DNA from: Methylobacillus methanolivorans
GTDB lineage: Bacteria; Pseudomonadota; Gammaproteobacteria; Burkholderiales; Methylophilaceae
NCBI RefSeq assembly: GCF_044751345.1
Contig: NZ_JBIWXY010000001.1
Coordinates: 620,001 to 684,000 of the forward strand
DNA length: 64,000 bases
Direction of reading: 5' to 3'
The position numbers and the translations under genes were made by a program. The notes below the pieces were generated by a model that saw only the letters and a program-made list of their open reading frames with translations, did no database searches and was not told where the DNA came from. Numbering within the stretch: position 1 is the first letter of the stretch; every line of letters begins with the position of its first letter. This document shows, in pieces, positions 51,454-59,476 of the stretch.

Positions 51454-51481
51454 ACTTCGTATAATGTATATTATGTAAAAT
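51454..51481 (+). other. dif: XerCD recombination site dif (chromosome dimer resolution)
   Basis: A 28-bp site with XerC arm ACTTCGTATAA, centre TGTATA and XerD arm TTATGTAAAAT. Against Escherichia coli dif it matches 7 of 11, 6 of 6 and 10 of 11 positions (23 of 28 in all). It is intergenic. FtsK translocates DNA to dif and activates XerD to resolve dimeric chromosomes at division. KOPS-like octamers on its two sides point toward it, and genes on the right are all on the minus strand. This places the replication terminus here. Confidence 0.9.
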
Positions 51482-51632
51482 CGATGAGCAAGTCATTATC
51501 ATTGACCTGGCTGAAATCAAACCTCATTTGGGGACTTGGATTAGCCAATTTGCTGAATAACTCATCTATAGGAGCGATTTTTTCTTGTTGTTGATACCTT
51601 ACCCTTAGAAAGAGTTTTTTATCGCGTGAAAT

Positions 51633-52352
51633 CTACTCATTAATATGTGATTTAAGATCACTATAGAAAAGTTTCGTATATTCATATTCATTTGAATTCT
51701 TCTCACTAAGAATTCCTATGAGTCGATTATCAAAATCACCATTTACCTCATGACGTTCATCATGAAGATCCTTGCGCATAGAAGCAATGACTGGTATCAG
51801 AGAGTCATTAAGTGGTTTTAACTGATCTCTAATTTTCTCTAAGACCGAGAATTTTTCCAGCTGCATATACCATTTTTGATCATTGGCATGAGGATTCAAT
51901 TCCTCGTCAACATATGGATACTTTAGAGATATTTCACAAAAATTTTTCATTGAATCCATTAAGACTTTAAAAACCTCAGAGTGAAACTTTATTGTTAATT
52001 CAATGGTTTGCGGGGTTCCAATCAATGAAACTTTAAGCATGTTTGACATGTTGCTTGTAATTTCACGCTGGAATAAAGGATCACTTTGGATTTTATCTAG
52101 CTGGGGCAAATAGGATAAGATTTTATAAGCACTATCTAAGATTGATATGTAATTTTCTTTTCTAAGTGCAATGTCGGCATCAAGACGTTTTGCTTTGGTA
52201 TCAAACTCAAGTGTTTCCCTTCCCAGAGTAAAAGTTTTATACACACCTAAAAAAGCAAGAAAGCCAACAAGCAAAGTCCCAATTAAAGAAATTAAAGCGG
52301 CATGTACAGCCGGATCAAAACTAGCAACCCATGTAATGAAGCAATTAAACAT
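51633..52352 (-). CDS. Orphan membrane-anchored protein beside dif (possible mobile-element cargo)
   Basis: I do not recognise this family. The 239-residue protein has one TM segment near the N-terminus (about 17-38, HAALISLIGTLLVGFLAFLGVY). A long, mostly helical, charged cytosolic part follows (ETLEFDTKAKRLDADIALRKEN and onward), rich in Lys, Asp, Glu and Asn, with no enzymatic motif. Base composition is strikingly AT-rich compared with its neighbours. The start lies 2 bp after a decayed phage-type replication gene on the same strand, which suggests that it was carried in with that element. Phage-carried small membrane proteins of this layout are often exclusion or toxin/defence proteins, but nothing proves that here. 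Confidence 0.7.
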   Translation of the reverse strand: MFNCFITWVASFDPAVHAALISLIGTLLVGFLAFLGVYKTFTLGRETLEFDTKAKRLDADIALRKENYISILDSAYKILSYLPQLDKIQSDPLFQREITSNMSNMLKVSLIGTPQTIELTIKFHSEVFKVLMDSMKNFCEISLKYPYVDEELNPHANDQKWYMQLEKFSVLEKIRDQLKPLNDSLIPVIASMRKDLHDERHEVNGDFDNRLIGILSEKNSNEYEYTKLFYSDLKSHINE

Positions 52353-52354
52353 CG

Positions 52355-52756
52355 TCAGTCCTGATCAGAATTAAATTGATTGTCGAATGATAATCTAAGA
52401 TTCCTAGCTCCAGATAACCATAACAACGTTCGATCCCTCGATTGCATGATTTGAGCCGGAAAGTCTTCCATTCCGTGCAGCATGGCGATGTCGAATGTGT
52501 CTTTAATCATTTCCGTAATGTTTTGGGAGCCTAGTCAATGATGCGTGACTTCTGGTTTGGGAGCGCCTTTGCTTGACCAGTAACGCTTGCTTGAGTGTTC
52601 ATGCATGTCGAAGCATTTATCCAGGTACTTTGTCAGGTAGCACGCGAGCTTTGCGCTTTTCCATGTGCCTTTGGGTTGCCCGAAGCGTTGATGCCATGCG
52701 CCGCGCTCTTGATGCTCTCTAGCTGCAACGTACTTCCGTCTGATACCTTGCCAGCA
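52355..52756 (-). pseudogene. Remnant of a rolling-circle replication (Rep) protein, inovirus/filamentous-phage type
   Basis: On the minus strand one frame reads RKYVAAREHQERGAWH, then a shortened middle, CYLTKYLDKCFDMHEHSSKR, and YWSSKGAPKPEVTHH, a stop (TGA at 52537-52535), and on in the same frame through LGSQNITEMIKDTFDIAMLH to a final TGA at 52357-52355. The pieces (Y-V-x-x-x-E-x-Q-x-R-G-A-x-H, then Y-L-T-K-Y and K-R-Y-W-S-S-K-G near the end) resemble C-terminal parts of rolling-circle Rep proteins of filamentous phages. The N-terminal catalytic part is absent, the second His of the metal motif is not seen, and a TAA lies just upstream, so it is dead. The family call comes from pattern memory, not a search. 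Confidence 0.5.
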
Positions 52757-52826
52757 TTAAACGCCTGAGGCGCTTGACGAGAATCACCTAATAGTGATGT
52801 TTTACGAGCCTAGCCATTTGTAAAAT

Positions 52827-52853
52827 AAAAAAGGCTCTAAAAGAGCCTTTTTT
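52827..52853 (-). terminator. Rho-independent terminator of ppiD
   Basis: AAAAAAGGCTCT and AGAGCCTTTTTT pair over a 3-base loop, giving a U-run on the minus strand. It lies 20 bp after the ppiD stop, and closes the quality-control block. The other strand also has T-tracts. Confidence 0.9.
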
Positions 52854-52872
52854 ATTGGATAAGGTCAAAAAA

Positions 52873-54765
52873 TTAAGGATTTGCCTGATCTGATTTTAGC
52901 AATTGATTATTCACTGTGATTTTGCTTTTCTGCTTGAGTGAATTAATGTATGCATGCCTATACTCTGCCGCCAGTGCAGTTTGTAATTGCGTTTTAGCAG
53001 CACGTTGCTCTTCGTCGCTTTCCACTGCAAATTTTACGGCAGTAACTTTAGTTAATAGATATCCATTGCGATCAGAAACACCGTTATAAGCTGGTAGCTT
53101 TGAGACATCAGCCTTAAATGCTGTTGATACAGATAAATCAGTTAAGCTTTGTGGATTACGGCGATCAACAGTGACAGCCTCTGTCCAGTTTAATGATGGA
53201 GTTTTGCCTGCACGTAAATCTGCAAGAGCTGTTTCACCCTTTTCCTTTGCTAGTTTTGAGGCTTTTTCTTGTTTCAGGAAGTCCTCTATGCCAGTCTTCA
53301 CCTCTTCAAAAGATCGTGCTGCTGCGGGTTTATATTCTGCAACCCTGGCAGATATCAGATTATTTGGCGAAACCTCCACTGCTTCAGTATTGCGCTTTTC
53401 CTTCAATACTTCGTCACTGAAAACAGCATCCATCAACTTATCATTTTTAAAGAATTTTGCACCATCAGCTCGGCTTAACCACCCGCTGTTTTGAACCTGC
53501 AATCCGAATTCCTTGGCAACAGGTTCTAAGCTATCAGCCTGTTCATACACCATGTTGCTGAAGTTCTCTGCTTGCTCAGAAAACTTAGCCAAGGCTTTTT
53601 GATACATCAGTTCAGCACGAATTTGACCTTGTGTGCTTTCAAAAGATTGAGCATTACCATGTATTTCGGTCAGCTTAATGATGTGGTAGCCAAAATCAGT
53701 TTCTACCAAGTCGCTGATCGTGCCAGGCTTCATTGAGAATACTGCATCCTCAAAAGGCTTCACCATGGCCCCAGGGCCAAACAAGCCTAGATCCCCGCCT
53801 TTGTCTTTTGAACCTGGGTCTTGTGAGTATTGATGTGCCAACTGTTCAAATTGCTCGGGATTCTTTTTCACCAATGCTAAAACCTCTTGAGCTTTTTGCT
53901 TGGCTTTTTGTTTTGCATCTGGCGATGGGCTGACTCCAAAGCCGATCAAAATATGGCTGGCACGACGTTGCTCATCACCTTGGAATTGAGCAGCATTTTG
54001 GGCGTAATAATCTCGTGCTTCTTGATCAGTTACTTGCTGACTAGCAATTAACGCATTGGCCGAAAGTAGCACGAATTCAAGCTTAACTTGTTCAGGCACC
54101 TTGAATTTCTCTTGGTGCTCTTTGTAATAAGCTTTTACTTCATCGTCAGTCACTTTGACTTGGGAAATGTAGTCGGCTGTCTTGAACTCAGCAACGCTTA
54201 CCTCGCGTGACTGATGTTCAATTTTGATGGCATTGTTAGCAACACCATTTGGCACAAAAGCCAATGCAGATAGTCCTTCCCGTGCTTGCATTGTCAGTAG
54301 ATCGCCACGTACTTCATTTTCAAATTGCGATGGAGTGCGACGGCGATCTGCCAAGAATTGATCGTATAACTCTTGTGAAAACTTACCGTCCTGATGGAAG
54401 GATTCTTCTCGTGTAATGTAATTGGAAAGTTGTTCATCACTGACAATGAAATTTGCGCGCTTAACTTCGGCAGCCAATAACTTCCCTTCGACCAAGTGAT
54501 CAATCACCGCCTGTTTCAATTCAGGACCGTCAATCACTGCCTGGTCAACCTTACCTTCGCTTTGAAGGCGATTGCGAAGGTTTTGCAGGGCATTGCTATA
54601 CTCTTGTACGGTAATAGAGTCTTTCCCTACTTTAGCCACCGCAACATTTGAGCCAGCATCACGCAAATAACTATCAACGCCGACAAGTGCAAATGGGATA
54701 GTAATGGCTGCCAGAATGGCTTTGGCTAACCATCCTTTGGATCGATCACGAATTGCTTCCAACAT
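52873..54765 (-). CDS. ppiD: Periplasmic folding chaperone PpiD (SurA-N / parvulin)
   Basis: PpiD is an inner-membrane-anchored periplasmic chaperone helping proteins leaving SecYEG. One TM anchor is near the N-terminus (LAKAILAAITIPFALVGVDSYL, about 13-34). A SurA-like helical part follows (about 35-225), then a parvulin domain (about 265-360) with RASHILIGF, DPGSKDKGGDLGLFGPGAM and TDFGYHIIKLTEI, and a C-terminal helical part. 630 residues matches Escherichia coli PpiD. It is separated from hupB by two tRNA genes. Parvulin activity of PpiD is weak or absent in known members. Confidence 0.93.
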   Translation of the reverse strand: MLEAIRDRSKGWLAKAILAAITIPFALVGVDSYLRDAGSNVAVAKVGKDSITVQEYSNALQNLRNRLQSEGKVDQAVIDGPELKQAVIDHLVEGKLLAAEVKRANFIVSDEQLSNYITREESFHQDGKFSQELYDQFLADRRRTPSQFENEVRGDLLTMQAREGLSALAFVPNGVANNAIKIEHQSREVSVAEFKTADYISQVKVTDDEVKAYYKEHQEKFKVPEQVKLEFVLLSANALIASQQVTDQEARDYYAQNAAQFQGDEQRRASHILIGFGVSPSPDAKQKAKQKAQEVLALVKKNPEQFEQLAHQYSQDPGSKDKGGDLGLFGPGAMVKPFEDAVFSMKPGTISDLVETDFGYHIIKLTEIHGNAQSFESTQGQIRAELMYQKALAKFSEQAENFSNMVYEQADSLEPVAKEFGLQVQNSGWLSRADGAKFFKNDKLMDAVFSDEVLKEKRNTEAVEVSPNNLISARVAEYKPAAARSFEEVKTGIEDFLKQEKASKLAKEKGETALADLRAGKTPSLNWTEAVTVDRRNPQSLTDLSVSTAFKADVSKLPAYNGVSDRNGYLLTKVTAVKFAVESDEEQRAAKTQLQTALAAEYRHAYINSLKQKSKITVNNQLLKSDQANP

Positions 54766-54934
54766 AACAATGTGCCTTCTTTATTTTCAATCTTTGAAAT
54801 GATCAGCCAACCAAGACTGACTTCTAAACCCAACTCTTAAATATACCACACATGCAGTAAGCAAGACATGCCTGCGGCAACAGTGATGCATCGGGGTTAA
54901 AAATATGAAGTACATGAGGAAATGAGGGGAAATA

Positions 54935-54964
54935 AAAAAAGCGAACCGATCGGTTCGCTTTTTT
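54935..54964 (-). terminator. Terminator after tRNA-Asp
   Basis: A perfect palindrome: 6 A, GCGAACCGA, then TCGGTTCGC and 6 T. It follows the tRNA-Asp 3' end by 2 bp on the minus strand, ending the hupB-tRNA transcript. It is symmetrical and could work both ways. Confidence 0.92.
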
Positions 54965-54966
54965 CT

Positions 54967-55043
54967 TGGCGGAGCGGACGGGGCTCGAACCCGCGACCCC
55001 CGGCGTGACAGGCCGGTATTCTAACCAACTGAACTACCGCTCC
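54967..55043 (-). tRNA. tRNA-Asp (anticodon GTC)
   Basis: Acceptor GGAGCGG pairs with CCGCTCC; D-arm GTTCAGTTGGTTAGAAT; anticodon stem CCGGC and GCCGG with loop CTGTCAC, giving anticodon GTC; T-arm GCGGG TTCGAGC CCCGT; CCA encoded. 77 bases. The second of two tRNAs downstream of hupB. Confidence 0.97.
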
Positions 55044-55093
55044 TTGACTTTGCGTTGCTTTCTCCAAAACTCAACGACTTTTACGATGATTGA

Positions 55094-55169
55094 TGGTGGG
55101 TGCTGACGGGGTCGAACCGCCGACATTCGCCTTGTAAGGGCGACGCTCTACCAACTGAGCTAAGCACCC
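55094..55169 (-). tRNA. tRNA-Val (anticodon TAC)
   Basis: Acceptor GGGTGCT pairs with AGCACCC; D-arm AGCTCAGTTGGTAGAGC; anticodon loop CTTACAA gives TAC; T-arm GGCGGTTCGACCCCGTC; CCA encoded. 76 bases. It starts 21 bp after hupB on the same strand and is 50 bp from tRNA-Asp. Confidence 0.97.
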
Positions 55170-55189
55170 GCTTCAACCAACGAAGACCG

Positions 55190-55465
55190 CTAGTTTACAG
55201 CATCTTTCAGCGCTTTGCCAGCCCTAAATTTAGGAGAATTGGCAGCCTTGATCTTAATTGTGGCGCCAGTACGGGGATTACGACCATTGCGAGCAGCACG
55301 TTTACCAACATAAAAGGTACCAAAACCGATCAGGGTGACAAGCTCCCCTTTTTTCAATGATTTGGTAATTGCAGCAGTTGTTGCATCTAAAGCACGACCA
55401 GCAGCAGCTTTGGATAGACCAGCAGATTTAGCGATTTGCTCAATCAGTTCAGACTTGTTTGCCAT
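55190..55465 (-). CDS. hupB: DNA-binding protein HU-beta
   Basis: HU is a dimeric nucleoid protein that bends DNA. The 91 residues carry the full signature: MANKSELIEQIAKSAGLSK, then VTLIGFGTFYVGKRAARNGR and NPRTGATIKIKAANSPKFRAG, the beta-arm with the DNA-intercalating Pro. It sits after lon on the same strand (117 bp), as in Escherichia coli, and is followed by two tRNAs. Confidence 0.98.
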   Translation of the reverse strand: MANKSELIEQIAKSAGLSKAAAGRALDATTAAITKSLKKGELVTLIGFGTFYVGKRAARNGRNPRTGATIKIKAANSPKFRAGKALKDAVN

Positions 55466-55582
55466 GTAAATCCCCTTTCGACATTGTTTAAGAACAGGTG
55501 CGAAAAGACCCTGTGCCCTGCTTTATATCAAGCGGAAAAAGGCTATGTCAAGCCTTTCCCTCGCTTATTACATTGACATTGC

Positions 55583-58018
55583 TCAATGTTTAGTCACAGG
55601 AGACGGTTTAGTACTTTTACCTTTCGGTTTGACTTCTGCCACAGCCTCTTCAGCATCAGTCGACTCTGGCACCCTCTCTAGTGCTAGTTGCAATACTTCG
55701 TCAATCCATTTCACAGGGTGAATATCAAGATGATTCTTGATATTGGCAGGAATGTCACTCAAGTCTTTCACGTTTTGTTCGGGGATCAAGACTGTTTTAA
55801 TACCGCCACGGTGAGCAGCAAGTAATTTCTCTTTCAAGCCACCAATCGGCAGCACTTCACCACGCAAGGTAATTTCACCAGTCATTGCTACATCAGAGCG
55901 AACGGGGATGTTACTTAAGACAGATACTAATGCCGTTGAAATGGCGATACCAGCACTAGGACCATCTTTCGGCGTAGCCCCCTCAGGCAAGTGAATGTGG
56001 ATGTCATTCTTCTCGTAAAAATCCTCGGAGAAGCCCAAGCGTTTAGCTCGACTACGCACCACACTCATTGCTGCCTGAATGGACTCCTGCATTACCTCGC
56101 CCAGCTTGCCGGTGGTAATCACCTTGCCCTTCCCTGGCAATAGAACGGACTCAATTGTCAATAGTTCACCACCTACTTCTGTCCATGCCAAACCTGTTAC
56201 CTGACCAACCTGGTTTTCCTTCGCTGCGACGCCATAGTCAAAGCGTTGAACCCCAAGATACTTTTCCAAGTTTTTAGGTGTTACGGTCACCTTACGCGGA
56301 GCAGCGCCAGCTTTAGGCTTGGATGTCAGAATTTCCTTAACCACCTTGCGGCATACCTTGGAGATTTCACGATCAAGACTACGTACACCAGCTTCGCGAG
56401 TATAAAACCTGACGACATCCCGGATAGTAGCTTCGGAAACACTAATCTCGTTTTCCTTCAGGCCATGTGTCTTAAGTTGCTTGGGCAACAAATAACGCAT
56501 TGCGATATTGACCTTCTCATCCTCTGTATAGCCTGCCACACGAATGACTTCCATACGATCCAATAATGGGCCAGGAATATTCAAGGAGTTTGCTGTTGCT
56601 ACAAACATGACGTCAGAAAGATCGTACTCTACCTCGACATAATGATCGACGAAGGTATGGTTTTGTTCAGGATCCAGCACTTCCAACAGTGCAGAAGAAG
56701 GATCGCCGCGGAAATCCTGTCCCATCTTGTCGACTTCATCGAGCAGGAATAATGGGTTTTTAACACCCACCTTAGTCATGCTTTGCAGAATTTTGCCAGG
56801 CATGGAACCAATATAAGTACGGCGATGACCGCGAATTTCAGATTCATCGCGCACACCACCCAAGGCTACCCGTACGAATTTGCGGTTTACAGCCTTGGCA
56901 ATGCTTTGGCCCAATGAGGTCTTACCTACACCAGGTGGCCCGACTAAGCACAAGATAGGTGCTTTGAGTTTATCTACACGTTGTTGCACCGCGAGATACT
57001 CAACAATGCGTTCCTTCACTTTTTCTAAACCGTAATGATCGGCATCCAAAATATCTTCTGCGATACCGAGGTCACGACTAATCTTGGTTTTCTTCTTCCA
57101 GGGCAAGCCAACCAAGGTCTCAATGTAGTTCCGTACCACAGTCGCCTCGGCAGACATCGGAGACATCATCTTGAGTTTCTTGAGTTCGGCATTGGCCTTG
57201 GTCAAGGCATCTTTAGGCATGCGAGCATCGGCAATGCGCTTTTCCAGCTCATCGATATCGGCATTTTCATCCTGCTCACCGAGTTCTTTCTGGATAGCCT
57301 TAACCTGCTCATTCAGGTAATACTCGCGCTGACTCTTTTCCATTTGGCGCTTTACACGGCCACGGATACGCTTTTCCACCTGCAGGATATCGATCTCTGA
57401 TTCCAATAGGCTCAGCAAATGCTCGAGGCGCTCAGATACGCTGAACATCTCCAGAATTCTTTGCTTTTCTTCCAACTTCAATGTCAAATGCGCCGTGATG
57501 GTATCAGCGAGGCGACCAGCATCATCAATGGTGGCTAGTGATGTCAGGATTTCAGGTGGAATTTTCTTGTTCAGCTTGACGTATTGATCGAACTGCGTGA
57601 ACACAGTACGCATCAAGGCTTGAGTCTGGCTATCATCGCCTGCCGGACTTTCTATCATTTCTGTTTTCGCGGCAAAGCACTCCTGAGTTTCGACAAACTC
57701 CAGCACTTTCACTCTGTGCAAGCCCTCAACCAGCACTTTTACAGTGCCATCAGGCAGCTTGAGCATTTGCAATACTGTTGCTACGGTACCAACATCATAG
57801 AGATCTTCCGCGTCAGGCTCATCCTTATTAGGAGATTTTTGAGCCACTAACAGGATTTGCTTATCCTGTTCTGAAGCAAGCTCGAGCGCCTTGACGGATT
57901 TTTCGCGGCCAACAAACAATGGGATGACAAGATGTGGGTATACCACTACGTCGCGCAAAGGCAACAAGGGCAGTAAGCCAGATTCTGGGGAGAAAGCCGG
58001 TAATGTTTGTTCTGTCAT
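55583..58018 (-). CDS. lon: ATP-dependent protease Lon
   Basis: Lon degrades misfolded and regulatory proteins in the cytosol. It has an N-terminal substrate-binding domain (about 12-205, LPLLPLRDVVVYPHLVIPLFVG), a helical region, an AAA+ core with Walker A GPPGVGKTSLGQ and Walker B PLFLLDEVDKM, and the Ser-Lys protease domain with PEGATPKDGPSAGIAI (catalytic Ser near 684). 811 residues. A sigma-32 type promoter precedes it. The tail after 780 is charged and low complexity. Confidence 0.98.
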   Translation of the reverse strand: MTEQTLPAFSPESGLLPLLPLRDVVVYPHLVIPLFVGREKSVKALELASEQDKQILLVAQKSPNKDEPDAEDLYDVGTVATVLQMLKLPDGTVKVLVEGLHRVKVLEFVETQECFAAKTEMIESPAGDDSQTQALMRTVFTQFDQYVKLNKKIPPEILTSLATIDDAGRLADTITAHLTLKLEEKQRILEMFSVSERLEHLLSLLESEIDILQVEKRIRGRVKRQMEKSQREYYLNEQVKAIQKELGEQDENADIDELEKRIADARMPKDALTKANAELKKLKMMSPMSAEATVVRNYIETLVGLPWKKKTKISRDLGIAEDILDADHYGLEKVKERIVEYLAVQQRVDKLKAPILCLVGPPGVGKTSLGQSIAKAVNRKFVRVALGGVRDESEIRGHRRTYIGSMPGKILQSMTKVGVKNPLFLLDEVDKMGQDFRGDPSSALLEVLDPEQNHTFVDHYVEVEYDLSDVMFVATANSLNIPGPLLDRMEVIRVAGYTEDEKVNIAMRYLLPKQLKTHGLKENEISVSEATIRDVVRFYTREAGVRSLDREISKVCRKVVKEILTSKPKAGAAPRKVTVTPKNLEKYLGVQRFDYGVAAKENQVGQVTGLAWTEVGGELLTIESVLLPGKGKVITTGKLGEVMQESIQAAMSVVRSRAKRLGFSEDFYEKNDIHIHLPEGATPKDGPSAGIAISTALVSVLSNIPVRSDVAMTGEITLRGEVLPIGGLKEKLLAAHRGGIKTVLIPEQNVKDLSDIPANIKNHLDIHPVKWIDEVLQLALERVPESTDAEEAVAEVKPKGKSTKPSPVTKH

Positions 58019-58072
58019 GGAGAAACTTTCAATGTTGTCAGCAGCTGGGCAACATGCCGAACGCTCTATACA

Positions 58073-58101
58073 TCAATGGGGACAAGCACCGCCACTTCAA
58101 G
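58073..58101 (-). promoter_or_regulatory. Sigma-32 (heat-shock) promoter of lon
   Basis: On the minus strand CTTGAA (58101-58096) and CCCCATTGA (58081-58073) lie 14 bases apart, matching the RpoH consensus CTTGAA-N13/14-CCCCATnTA. The transcript would begin about 48 nt before the lon ATG. The -35 overlaps a small palindrome, CCACTT-C-AAGTGG. Confidence 0.72.
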
Positions 58102-58126
58102 TGGTAGTGCTTAGATTTTCACATAA

Positions 58127-58149
58127 AAAAGGCTGCAAAGCAGCCTTTT
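58127..58149 (-). terminator. Terminator between clpX and lon
   Basis: AAAAGGCTGC and GCAGCCTTTT pair over 3 bases, with a run of T on the minus strand. It lies 24 bp after the clpX stop. Confidence 0.88.
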
Positions 58150-58172
58150 AATTTGATTGAGTACGTCAAGTC

Positions 58173-59438
58173 TTAACTTGCAGTCTCAAGTTTAGGTTCA
58201 TCAGCATAGATAAGGATAGGAGGCGTATCACCTTTGATCACTCCTTCATCCACAACAACCTTGCGCAGGTTGGGTATTGAAGGTAAGTCATACATGATCT
58301 CCAGCAAAGAGTGCTCCATGATGGAACGTAAGCCACGAGCACCAGTCTTGCGCTCTAAGGCCTTTTTCGCGATCAGGTGCAGTGCCGCTTCCCTGAACTC
58401 AAGATCAACGCCCTCCATCTTGAAGAGCTTGGTATATTGCTTAGTCAGCGCATTCTTTGGCTCAACAAGAATTGTCACCAAAGCGGCCTCATCCAGAGAC
58501 TCAAGTGTTGCCACTGCTGGCAATCGGCCAACAAACTCAGGAATCAGGCCAAACTTAATCAGATCCTCAGGCTCAACATCGCGTAGCACTTCACCAATAG
58601 CACGCGCATCTTCCTTGCTCTTCACTTCAGCACCGAAGCCAATACCGCCCTTCTCGGAACGGCGACGGATGACCTTGTCCAGGCCGTCAAATGCGCCACC
58701 GCAAATAAAGAGGATATTAGTGGTATCCAGTTGCACAAACTCCTGATTGGGATGCTTGCGACCACCTTGAGGAGGCACTGAAGCTACTGTGCCCTCAATC
58801 AACTTGAGCAAGGCTTGCTGCACGCCCTCCCCTGATACATCACGAGTAATGGATGGGTTGTCAGATTTACGTGAAATTTTGTCAATTTCATCGATATAGA
58901 CAATGCCGCGCTGTGCCTTTTCAACATCGTAGTCGCATTTTTGCAGCAACTTTTGCATGATGTTCTCGACATCCTCGCCAACATATCCAGCCTCAGTCAG
59001 CGTTGTCGCATCTGCCATGACAAAAGGTACATCCAGCAGGCGTGCAAGAGTCTGCGCCAACAAAGTCTTGCCTGAGCCAGTCGGTCCAATCACCAGGATA
59101 TTGCTCTTGGCAATTTCAACATCATCTTTCTGGCCGCCTTGTTCTAGGCGCTTGTAATGATTGTAAACTGCTACCGCCAAGTTTTTCTTGGCTTGTGTTT
59201 GCCCAATCACATACTGATCAAGAATGGCGCAAATCTCCTTAGGAGTTGGCAATTTCCCACTCTTAGGCTTGAGACCATCTTCATCCTGAATTTCTTCTCG
59301 GATGATATCGTTGCACAAGTCAACGCACTCATCGCAGATGAATACGGACGGGCCAGCAATCAGTTTGCGTACTTCATGCTGGCTTTTGCCGCAAAACGAG
59401 CAATAGAGTAATTTTTCGCTCTCGGCTTTTGTCGTCAT
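58173..59438 (-). CDS. clpX: ATP-dependent Clp protease ATP-binding subunit ClpX
   Basis: ClpX unfolds substrates and feeds ClpP. The N-terminal zinc domain has CSFCGKSQHEV and FICDECVDLC (4 Cys). Walker A is LVIGPTGSGKTLLAQTLA and Walker B IVYIDEIDKISRK. The sensor motif and the IGF loop for ClpP docking (GGIGFGAEV) are present. ATG 59438 (after AGGATA) is chosen over TTG 59441. 421 residues. It follows clpP after 38 bp. Confidence 0.98.
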   Translation of the reverse strand: MTTKAESEKLLYCSFCGKSQHEVRKLIAGPSVFICDECVDLCNDIIREEIQDEDGLKPKSGKLPTPKEICAILDQYVIGQTQAKKNLAVAVYNHYKRLEQGGQKDDVEIAKSNILVIGPTGSGKTLLAQTLARLLDVPFVMADATTLTEAGYVGEDVENIMQKLLQKCDYDVEKAQRGIVYIDEIDKISRKSDNPSITRDVSGEGVQQALLKLIEGTVASVPPQGGRKHPNQEFVQLDTTNILFICGGAFDGLDKVIRRRSEKGGIGFGAEVKSKEDARAIGEVLRDVEPEDLIKFGLIPEFVGRLPAVATLESLDEAALVTILVEPKNALTKQYTKLFKMEGVDLEFREAALHLIAKKALERKTGARGLRSIMEHSLLEIMYDLPSIPNLRKVVVDEGVIKGDTPPILIYADEPKLETAS

Positions 59439-59476
59439 CAAACTATCCTAAATAAACTAAAGTTTTGTCTACTATC

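Noticed and set aside
51453..51470. A stretch resembling the loxP half-site plus spacer (ACTTCGTATAATGTAT, 16 bases in common with loxP)
   Set aside because: The full 28 bases fit dif far better (arms on both sides and the TGTATA centre); the right loxP arm is absent. The resemblance is a by-product.
51484..51594. A 37-codon plus-strand frame (MSKSLSLTWLKSN...) starting 2 bp after dif
   Set aside because: No ribosome site, no recognisable family, and it lies in AT-rich DNA where short frames are common.
52760..52826. A third frame (SLLGDSRQAPQAFNAGK) before the Rep remnant
   Set aside because: Reads partly like protein but overlaps the Rep frame and has stops close by; not enough to name.
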